NCBI GenBank assembly: GCA_034090045.1
Contig: JAXDTI010000002.1
Coordinates: forward strand, 62,001-126,000
DNA length: 64,000 nucleotides
Source of the DNA: JAXDTI01 sp034090045
GTDB lineage: Bacteria; Actinomycetota; Actinomycetes; Actinomycetales; Actinomycetaceae
Direction: 5' to 3'
The notes beneath the pieces are model-generated. The model saw nothing but the letters and a program-made list of their open reading frames with translations, searched no databases and was not told where the DNA came from. Both the position numbers and the translations under genes were made by a program. Below, piece by piece: positions 18,480 to 25,741 of this stretch (positions within the stretch are counted from its first letter, which is position 1; every line of letters begins with the position of its first letter).

Positions 18480-19768
18480 TGCACCAGCCCATCATAGAGC
18501 GGATAGGCTTCGACCAGCCGATCAACACGTGCTTTCAGACCGGCAATATCGACATTCGCTCCGGAGGCTTTCTGCACCAGTGCTGTCGCGATAATGTCGG
18601 CGACCTCCTCAAAATCGGGAACCTGGAAGCCCCGGGAAGCGAGCGCCGGGGTGCCGATACGCAGACCCGAAGAAACTACCGGTGGACGCGGATCGAAAGG
18701 CACCGCGTTGCGGTTGATAGTGATGCCTATCCGCGCCATCAAATCCTCGCCATCCTGACCGGAAAGCACCGAATTGCGCAGGTCAACAAGCACCAGGTGA
18801 ACATCCGTGCCACCCGAGATGAGGGAGATCCCCTGTTCCTGAACATCCGGCGCGCCAAGCCGTTCGGCGAGCGCCTGGGCACCGTCCAGAGTGCGCTGCT
18901 GACGATCCCGGAACTCCTCGGTGGCAGCAACTTTCATGGCCACCGCCTTTGCCGCAACCACGTGCATCAGCGGGCCGCCCTGCTGACCGGGGAACACCGC
19001 CGAGTTCAGTTTCTTGCCGAAAGTTTCGCCATCGCGAGAGAAAATCATGCCCGAACGCGGCCCGCCAATAGTCTTGTGAACCGTTGTCGAAACCACGTCC
19101 GAATACTCGATCGGGTTCGGGTGCAGACCGGCAGCTACCAGACCCGCGAAATGCGCCATATCCGTCCACAAATAGGCTCCCACCTCGTCAGCTATCGAAC
19201 GAAACGCCGCGAAATCGAGGTGTCGCGGATAAGCCGACCAACCAGCGATAATGACCTTTGGGCGGTATTCGAGAGCCCGGTCGCGCACCTGATCCATGTC
19301 CAGGCACATTGTTTCCGGATCCACGCCGTAGGCGGTCGCGTTATAGACCTTGCCGGAAAAATTGATTTTCATGCCGTGGGTCAGGTGTCCACCGTGATCG
19401 AGAGCAAGCCCCATAATCGTGTCACCCGGTTTCGCCAGCGCGTGCAACACCGCGGCGTTCGCCTGCGCACCGGAGTGGGGCTGCACATTCACATAGTTAC
19501 CGCCGAACACCTCAAGGGCGCGTTTTTGAGCCAGCTCCTCAACCTGATCTACCACCTCGCAGCCACCGTAGTAGCGTTTGCCGGGGTAGCCTTCCGCGTA
19601 TTTATTGGTGAGCACGCTGCCCTGACACTGCAGTACCGCACGGGGCACAAAATTTTCGGAGGCAATCATTTCCAGCCCCCCACGCTGGCGGTTCAACTCC
19701 GCTGTGAGCAGGTCATTAATCTGGGGATCCAGTTCGGCGAGCGACTGGTCAATTATGGGAGTGGACAT
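18476..19768 (-). CDS. glyA: Serine hydroxymethyltransferase
   Basis: 430 residues. Converts serine and THF to glycine and methylene-THF with PLP. Motifs: GGLEMIASENFVP, KYAEGYPGKRYYGGCE, VQPHSGAQANAAV, and the Schiff-base Lys in STTVHKTIGGPRSG; GGPRSG replaces the more usual LRGPRGG. I chose ATG 19768 because AGGAAGG stands 8 nt ahead; the GTG three codons earlier overlaps that site. First gene of the glyA-folD unit, transcribed away from purU across a gap of about 105 bp that must hold both promoters. Confidence 0.96.
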   Translation of the reverse strand: MSTPIIDQSLAELDPQINDLLTAELNRQRGGLEMIASENFVPRAVLQCQGSVLTNKYAEGYPGKRYYGGCEVVDQVEELAQKRALEVFGGNYVNVQPHSGAQANAAVLHALAKPGDTIMGLALDHGGHLTHGMKINFSGKVYNATAYGVDPETMCLDMDQVRDRALEYRPKVIIAGWSAYPRHLDFAAFRSIADEVGAYLWTDMAHFAGLVAAGLHPNPIEYSDVVSTTVHKTIGGPRSGMIFSRDGETFGKKLNSAVFPGQQGGPLMHVVAAKAVAMKVAATEEFRDRQQRTLDGAQALAERLGAPDVQEQGISLISGGTDVHLVLVDLRNSVLSGQDGEDLMARIGITINRNAVPFDPRPPVVSSGLRIGTPALASRGFQVPDFEEVADIIATALVQKASGANVDIAGLKARVDRLVEAYPLYDGLVQ

Positions 19769-19874
19769 AGGCGGCACCTTCCTGTGCTGATGGGTTACAG
19801 GTACCCAGCCATTTTATCGCAAGATTTCAAGGCGACCTACAGGGGAAAACAGGACCGACAGGTAAATTAGTGGT

Positions 19875-20720
19875 ATGAACACTCAGAAAGTACTGACGCT
19901 CTCATGCCCCGATAGCCCCGGCATAGTACACGCCGTGTCGGGGTGCATCGCCGATAGCGGCGGTAACATAATCCAATCCCAACAGTTCGGTGACCCCGAC
20001 ACGCAACGCTTCTTCATGCGCGTCGAATTCGCCACCGAAACCAGCTCCGGAGAGTTCAGAAACAAGTTTTCTGAACTCGCCGGAACCTATAACATGGACT
20101 GGCAGATCGATGACGCGGGACGAGCGAAACGCACAATAATCATGGTTTCACGCGAAGACCACTGCCTCAACGAACTGCTGAACCGGGCACGCGCCGGGGA
20201 ACTCGGAATAGAAGTGGTGTCGGTTGTCGGCAACCACCCGGATTTGGCACCCATCGCGCAGTTCTATCAGGTGCCGTTCCTGAACATCCCGGTAACGAAA
20301 GACACCAAAGCTGAAGCGGAGGCGCGGCTGCTTGAGCTGATTGGCTCCGAAAAAATCGAGCTGGTCATATTGGCGCGCTATATGCAAATTCTTTCCGAGA
20401 AAGTGTGTGCAGAACTCACCGGGCAGGTAATCAACATTCACCACTCTTTCCTGCCCTCTTTTAAAGGCGCGAGACCCTATGCACAGGCAGCCGCGCGCGG
20501 CGTGAAACTCATCGGTGCAACCGCCCACTATGTGACAGCAGACCTGGATGAAGGCCCGATTATCGAACAGGACGTGGTGCGGGTGACACACGCCGATTCC
20601 GCAGCCGACATGATGCGGCGCGGACGGGACGTGGAACGGCGAGTGCTGGCACAGGCAGTAGAGTGGCACACCCAGCATCGGGTGTTGCTTAACGGCTCCC
20701 GAACAGTCGTGTTTTCCTGA
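19875..20720 (+). CDS. purU: Formyltetrahydrofolate deformylase
   Basis: 281 residues. Hydrolyses 10-formyl-THF to formate and THF. Residues 1-80 are an ACT domain (LTLSCPDSPGIVHAVSG). The rest is the formyltransferase-like catalytic domain, with INIHHSFLPSFKGARPY and GATAHYVTADLDEGPIIEQ carrying the His and Asp catalytic residues. It stands divergent from glyA-folD, grouping three enzymes of folate one-carbon balance. The lactate permease start overlaps its stop (TGATG), so the two are probably one transcript. That link to lactate uptake is unusual and I cannot explain it. Confidence 0.95.
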   Translation: MNTQKVLTLSCPDSPGIVHAVSGCIADSGGNIIQSQQFGDPDTQRFFMRVEFATETSSGEFRNKFSELAGTYNMDWQIDDAGRAKRTIIMVSREDHCLNELLNRARAGELGIEVVSVVGNHPDLAPIAQFYQVPFLNIPVTKDTKAEAEARLLELIGSEKIELVILARYMQILSEKVCAELTGQVINIHHSFLPSFKGARPYAQAAARGVKLIGATAHYVTADLDEGPIIEQDVVRVTHADSAADMMRRGRDVERRVLAQAVEWHTQHRVLLNGSRTVVFS

Positions 20721-22345
20721 TGACATACACGCCGGCTGTTGACGCACTCGCTGGTTCCCTGCCGCTCACCGCGCTCGCCGCCGCCGTGCCCATAGTAGTG
20801 TTCTTTCTGCTGGTTGGAGTGTTACAGTTGCGCTCCCACGTTTCCGGTGCGTTCGCGCTCGCCGCCGCGCTGATAGTCGCGGTTGCGGCCTTTAAAATGC
20901 CGGTACAGATGGCACTGTCTGGGATGCTGCTGGGTTTCACTTTCGGGCTGTTGCCGATCGGGCTGATAGTGCTCGCTGCCGTGTGGCTGCACAATCTGAT
21001 GACCGCGACCGGGAGGGAACGCGACCTCACCGCGATTTTCGACCGTGTTTCCCGAGGCGACATTCGGGTAGAGACACTGCTGATAGCCCTGTGTTTCGGC
21101 GGTCTCCTGGAGGGGCTGGCAGGGTTCGGGGTTCCGGTTGCAATCCTCACCGTGCTGCTCATCAACCTCGGGCTGGAGCCCCACAAGGCCGCGATAATCG
21201 CGCTGGTGGCGAACACCTCCCCGGTCGCCTATGCCGCTTTCGGGGTGCCGATAACGACCGCCGGGAGCCTGCTGGGTGGCGCCGATAAATCAGCCAACGC
21301 CGCAGAGATAGCCGTGCAGGTCTCCACCCTGGAACCCTGGATTGCACTGGTCATGCCGTTTGTGCTGCTGTGGCTGATCGACCGGCACTCATTCGGGCAG
21401 CTGTTCGTACTCGCCGCCGGTATGGGGGTGAGCGAGGCGGCGGGACAGTTCCTGACCATCCGTTACGTGTCATTTGAGCTGGCGGGGGTACTACCGGCGA
21501 TCGTGACATTCGGGGTCGCTATGGGGTTGTTGGCGCTGCACCACCCACAGCCACCCACCGAGTATGCCCGCGCCCGGCACGCCCACCTGCACCCCGGACG
21601 CTCCGCCATGGCCATCTTGCCGTATGCGCTGGTGATAGCGATTCTGGCGGGCGGGCGGATGATTCCGCCGCTACGGGATACCCTCGCCGCCACCGACCTG
21701 CATATCACCTGGCCGGGGCTTGAGGGATTGACAGGTCCCGGGGGTGCGGATGCGGCGGCAACCCACGTGATACTGCCCACCCTCAGCCAACCGGGCGTGT
21801 TGATTGCGATAGCCGCTGTCATTAGCGCGGTCGTGTTTTCGCTCGCTGACGCGGGTGGTCGCTATCCGTTGGGGGCGCGCGCGGTGGCCGGTGCCGCGGT
21901 TGAGACCTGGCACAAAATGCGGCTTGCGGTGCTGACCATCGTCGAGGTTATCGGCCTGGCCTATGTGATGAACCTCTCCGGTGAAGTACTGGCGATAGGG
22001 ACGCTGCTGGCTGCCACCGGCGGTGCCTTTGTGTTCCTCTCCCCCGTGATCGGGTGGCTGGGTACCGCCATATCCGGCTCCGCTACCAGCGCGAACGCAC
22101 TGTTCACGGGGTTGCAGGACGCGACCGCCATCCAGGTTGGGATGAGCGGAACCTACGCGGTGGCGCTCAATACTGCGGGCGGTGTGATCGGGAAACTCGT
22201 TGCGCCCCAGTCCCTCGCTATTGGGGCGGCAGCCATGGGTGAACCGGAGAAAGAGACCTGGCTGCTGCGCCGGGTGCTCGGGGTTTCGATACTGCTGCTG
22301 GTCTACATTATTGCTGTAGGCGCACTCGTGAACCTGCTGCATTGA
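20720..22345 (+). CDS. lldP: L-lactate permease
   Basis: 541 residues with about a dozen transmembrane segments. It matches the LctP/LldP lactate:proton symporter family throughout: the N-terminal PLTALAAAVPIVVFFLL, the highly conserved FGGLLEGLAGFGVPVAI, VANTSPVAYAAFGVPI, and the C-terminal GSATSANALFTGLQ followed by the GGVIGKLVAPQSLAIG loop. It should import L-lactate. Downstream genes for the glyoxylate shunt and pyruvate phosphate dikinase would let the cell use lactate and acetate for gluconeogenesis. No lactate dehydrogenase gene is present in the window. Confidence 0.95.
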   Translation: MTYTPAVDALAGSLPLTALAAAVPIVVFFLLVGVLQLRSHVSGAFALAAALIVAVAAFKMPVQMALSGMLLGFTFGLLPIGLIVLAAVWLHNLMTATGRERDLTAIFDRVSRGDIRVETLLIALCFGGLLEGLAGFGVPVAILTVLLINLGLEPHKAAIIALVANTSPVAYAAFGVPITTAGSLLGGADKSANAAEIAVQVSTLEPWIALVMPFVLLWLIDRHSFGQLFVLAAGMGVSEAAGQFLTIRYVSFELAGVLPAIVTFGVAMGLLALHHPQPPTEYARARHAHLHPGRSAMAILPYALVIAILAGGRMIPPLRDTLAATDLHITWPGLEGLTGPGGADAAATHVILPTLSQPGVLIAIAAVISAVVFSLADAGGRYPLGARAVAGAAVETWHKMRLAVLTIVEVIGLAYVMNLSGEVLAIGTLLAATGGAFVFLSPVIGWLGTAISGSATSANALFTGLQDATAIQVGMSGTYAVALNTAGGVIGKLVAPQSLAIGAAAMGEPEKETWLLRRVLGVSILLLVYIIAVGALVNLLH

Positions 22346-22638
22346 CGTTCGGTAAAAAGGAGCAGCAAAGAACGACTATATCCGGCTCCTGAACCGCGTG
22401 TATCTGCCGTTCCTGAACCTCGCCAACGGAAACAACCAATAAGGTGAAATAAAGAGTTTTTTCACAAAAAAAGCGCGAAAATGCGATAGACATCACATTT
22501 TTTAGCGAGTAACAATAGTAAATAAGAAAAGTTTTCACAGGTTTGTGATTCCTCTTCTGCCCTGAAACCTGAAAAACCCAGACAAGCAGGAAACCGAAAC
22601 CTGCGAGTCACGACAACCAACATAGAAAAGGAACCAAT
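22346..22638 (+). promoter_or_regulatory. Upstream region of aceA with an inverted repeat
   Basis: No convincing gene. The AT-rich 22440-22530 part is probably promoter. TCACA (22535-22539) and TGTGA (22544-22548) form an inverted repeat about 90 nt before the aceA ATG, a candidate regulator site; isocitrate lyase genes in corynebacteria are controlled by RamA, RamB and GlxR. A short frame ending at TAA 22440 has no clear start. Confidence 0.45.
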
Positions 22639-23928
22639 ATGGCTGAAAATGCTGAAGAGCGCATCGCACGGCGCGCCAAAGAGATCGAAAACGACTGGAA
22701 CACCAACCCCAGATGGAAAGGCGTGAAACGCACCTACACCGCAGACAAAGTCGCACGTCTGCAAGGCTCCATCACCCAGGAACACACCCTGGCACGGCAG
22801 GGTGCCGAGAAACTGTGGAAAGGGCTACACGAAAACGACTACATCAACGCGCTGGGTGCCGTCACCGGCAACCAGGCAGTAGAGATGGCAAAAGCCGGTC
22901 TGAAAGCCATTTACCTGTCCGGCTGGCAGGTCGCAGGTGACGGCAACTCCGCTGCCGAAACCTACCCGGACCAGAGCCTCTACCCCTACGACTCGGTGCC
23001 GAAAATGGTTAAACGCATCAACAACGCACTCGTCCGAGCCGACCAGGTAGACTACTCCGAAGGCAAAAACGATGTTGACTACTTCCTGCCGATCGTTGCC
23101 GACGCAGAAGCCGGTTTCGGCGGCCCGCTGAACGCCTACGAACTGGCGAAACACCTGATCGAGGCCGGTGCCGCAGGTATGCACTACGAAGATCAGCTGT
23201 CCTCCGCGAAGAAATGCGGTCACCTGGGCGGCAAAGTGCTGATACCGACACAGCAGCACATCATCAACCTGGAAGCCGCCCGACTCGCCGCCGACGTTGA
23301 GGGCGTACCCACCCTCCTGGTGGCACGCACCGACAGCCTCGGCGCCAACCTGATCACCTCCGATGTGGACGAAATCGACAAACCATTCCTCACCGGCGAG
23401 CGCTCCTCCGAAGGGCACTACTACACCAAGCCCGGCTCGGAGCCGGTAATCGCGCGTATGCTGGCTTTCGCCCCCTACGCCGACCTGCTGTGGGTAGAAA
23501 CCGACAAGCCGGACCCGGAGCTGGCTCGCCGAGTCGCCGAAGCAGTCAAGAAAGAATACCCAGACAAGATGCTGGCATACAACTGCTCACCATCCTTCAA
23601 CTGGCGCGCGAACCTCTCCGACGATGCGATCGCCTCATTCCAAAAGGACCTGGGCGCGATGGGATACGCTTTCCAGTTCATCACACTGGCCGGATTCCAC
23701 CAGATCAACTACGGTATGTTCGACCTGGCCTACGGCTATGCTCGCCGCGGCATGAGCGCCTACGTGGAACTCCAGCAGGCAGAGTTCGACTCCGAAGAAC
23801 GCGGCTACACCGCCACGAAACACCAGCGCGAAGTCGGCGCCGGATACTTCGACCTGGTGTCCACCGCCGTAAACCCGGACTCCTCCACCCTGGCACTGGT
23901 CGGATCCACCGAGGAAGCCCAGTTCTGA
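22639..23928 (+). CDS. aceA: Isocitrate lyase
   Basis: 429 residues, ATG preceded by AAAAGGA. Splits isocitrate into glyoxylate and succinate, the first glyoxylate-shunt step. The active-site signature KKCGHLGGKVL is intact near residue 193. SGWQVAGDGNSA, PIVADAEAGFGG with the metal-binding Asp, and YNCSPSFNWRAN are also as in the family. Length is typical of actinobacterial enzymes. aceB follows 115 nt downstream in the same direction, separated by two alternative hairpins. Confidence 0.97.
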   Translation: MAENAEERIARRAKEIENDWNTNPRWKGVKRTYTADKVARLQGSITQEHTLARQGAEKLWKGLHENDYINALGAVTGNQAVEMAKAGLKAIYLSGWQVAGDGNSAAETYPDQSLYPYDSVPKMVKRINNALVRADQVDYSEGKNDVDYFLPIVADAEAGFGGPLNAYELAKHLIEAGAAGMHYEDQLSSAKKCGHLGGKVLIPTQQHIINLEAARLAADVEGVPTLLVARTDSLGANLITSDVDEIDKPFLTGERSSEGHYYTKPGSEPVIARMLAFAPYADLLWVETDKPDPELARRVAEAVKKEYPDKMLAYNCSPSFNWRANLSDDAIASFQKDLGAMGYAFQFITLAGFHQINYGMFDLAYGYARRGMSAYVELQQAEFDSEERGYTATKHQREVGAGYFDLVSTAVNPDSSTLALVGSTEEAQF

Positions 23929-23956
23929 TCGGCATCGGTCACACAAACAACACGGT

Positions 23957-23997
23957 GTCCCCGAATGGCCGAGAGGTCATGCGGGGACGCCGTCCCC
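23957..23997 (+). other. Mutually exclusive hairpins between aceA and aceB
   Basis: GTCCCCG (23957-23963) can pair with CGGGGAC (23982-23988). The same GGGGAC (23983-23988) can instead pair with GTCCCC (23992-23997) across 3 nt. Only one can form at a time. Neither is followed by a T tract, so RNA processing or stability control is likelier than termination. Confidence 0.5.
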
Positions 23998-24043
23998 TAT
24001 AAAGACCTGAAAAAGACCCATACATTTAGAAGAAGGTACAGAA

Positions 24044-25678
24044 ATGGAACTGCGTCCAGTCAATATCGTCCACCCGGTCGTGGACGGCACCGAGATCATC
24101 GCCGAACGCGAAGCCGAAATCCTCACCCCCGAGGCCCTCAAATTCCTGAAGAAACTGCACGTTAACTTTTCCGGGCGCCGCGCCGAACTGCTGCGTGACC
24201 GACACGACCGGCGGCAGCGCCTCGTAAACGGTTCACTGCCAAAATTCCTGGTAGAAACAAAAGAAATTCGTGAAGACGACTCCTGGAAAGTCGCGCCGCT
24301 CGGGCCGGGACTGGAAGACCGCCGAGTTGAAATGACCGGCCCGACCGACCGCAAAATGACGATAAACGCGCTGAACTCCGGGGCGGCCGCGTGGATGGCA
24401 GACTTCGAGGACGCCAACACCCCCCACTGGGAAAACGTAATCGGCGGTCAAGTAAACCTCAAAGACGCCATCAACGGGGTGATCGAATACACCAACCCAG
24501 ACAACGGCAAAGAATACAAACTGGCCGACACCGACATCACGAAACTGCCAACACTGCTGGTTCGCCCGCGCGGCTGGCACCTGATCGAAAAACATATTCG
24601 AGCCGGTGAAGAACCGATGGTGGGTGCGCTAGTAGACTTCGGCCTGTACTTCTTCCACAACGCCAAAACCCTCATCGAGAAAGGGCGCGGCCCGTACTTC
24701 TATCTGCCGAAGATGGAATCCCACCGCGAAGCCCGACTGTGGGCAGACGTGTTCTCCTACGCCGAAGAATACGTGGGTATCCCGCACGGCACCATCCGCG
24801 CCACCTGCCTGATCGAGACGATAATGGCGGCGTTCGAGATGGAAGAAATCCTGTACGAACTGCGTGAATACTCTGCAGGTTTGAATGCGGGACGCTGGGA
24901 CTATATCTTCTCGATTATCAAGAAGTTCCGCGACTCCGGCACGAAATACATCCTGCCGGATCGCGCCCAAGTGGGGATGACCGCCCCGATGATGCGCGCC
25001 TACACCGAGCTGCTGGTAAAAACCTGCCACAAGCGCGGCGCCAGCGCCATCGGCGGAATGAGCGCCTTTATCCCCTCCAAAGATGCCGCAGAGAACCAAG
25101 AAATCGAACGCAAGGTTCGCACCGACAAAGCCCGTGAAGCAGCTGACGGTTTCGACGGTTCCTGGTGTGCACACCCCGGCATGGTGTCTTTCATTCGTGA
25201 CGAGTTCGACAAGGTGCTGGGCGAAAACCCGAACCAGATTTCGAAGCAGCGCCCCGAGGTAGATGTGAAAGCCGAAGACCTGCTCAACGTGGCCGCCACC
25301 GAGGGAGAAATCACCGAGGACGGGGTGCGCACCAACATTTCAGTGTCGCTGCGCTATCTGGAATCCTGGCTCGGCGGACTGGGCGCAGTCGGCATCTTTG
25401 GGCTGATGGAGGACGCGGCGACCGCCGAAATATCTCGCGCCCAAATCTGGCAGTGGATCAACAACAATTGCAAGCTCGCTGACGGACGCACCGTCACCCG
25501 CGAACTCGTCAAACAGATTATGGATGTCGAAGAGGCGCGCTTCGCCGGGGAAATCGGCAACGACCCGGAGCGAATCAAACGCCTGCATCAGGCCGCCGAA
25601 ATCTTCGGAGACATCTCACTGTCCGAGAACTTCCCGACGTTCCTGACCCTGCCGGTCTACGCAAACTATGTAGCCTGA
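24044..25678 (+). CDS. aceB: Malate synthase A
   Basis: 544 residues, ATG after AGAAGG. Condenses glyoxylate with acetyl-CoA to malate. Family marks: MTINALNSGAAAWMADFEDA, the catalytic Arg region in LLVRPRGWHL, HGTIRATCLIETIMAAFEM, and WDYIFSIIKKFR with the catalytic Asp in the later GSWCAHPGMV region. Length fits the A form, not the longer G form. Placed after aceA, it completes the shunt. It is followed at once by a strong bidirectional terminator shared with ppdK. Confidence 0.97.
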   Translation: MELRPVNIVHPVVDGTEIIAEREAEILTPEALKFLKKLHVNFSGRRAELLRDRHDRRQRLVNGSLPKFLVETKEIREDDSWKVAPLGPGLEDRRVEMTGPTDRKMTINALNSGAAAWMADFEDANTPHWENVIGGQVNLKDAINGVIEYTNPDNGKEYKLADTDITKLPTLLVRPRGWHLIEKHIRAGEEPMVGALVDFGLYFFHNAKTLIEKGRGPYFYLPKMESHREARLWADVFSYAEEYVGIPHGTIRATCLIETIMAAFEMEEILYELREYSAGLNAGRWDYIFSIIKKFRDSGTKYILPDRAQVGMTAPMMRAYTELLVKTCHKRGASAIGGMSAFIPSKDAAENQEIERKVRTDKAREAADGFDGSWCAHPGMVSFIRDEFDKVLGENPNQISKQRPEVDVKAEDLLNVAATEGEITEDGVRTNISVSLRYLESWLGGLGAVGIFGLMEDAATAEISRAQIWQWINNNCKLADGRTVTRELVKQIMDVEEARFAGEIGNDPERIKRLHQAAEIFGDISLSENFPTFLTLPVYANYVA

Positions 25679-25692
25679 CCGGTTTTACAGGC

Positions 25693-25731
25693 AAAATCGC
25701 CCGGCACCGCGCGGTGCCGGGCGATTTTTTT
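25693..25731. terminator. Bidirectional terminator between aceB and ppdK
   Basis: A perfect 15-bp stem, ATCGCCCGGCACCGC with its inverse directly abutting, is flanked by A's on the left and T's on the right (seven T's). It ends both convergent transcripts. Confidence 0.93.
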
Positions 25732-25741
25732 GTCCTGGAAA

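Noticed and set aside
19770..19874. Riboswitch between glyA and purU
   Set aside because: The gap of about 105 bp shows one small GGGTTACAGGTACCC hairpin but no glycine or THF riboswitch core that I can recognise.
22346..22440. Short peptide gene after the lactate permease
   Set aside because: A plausible-looking frame ends at TAA 22440 but has no usable start or ribosome site.
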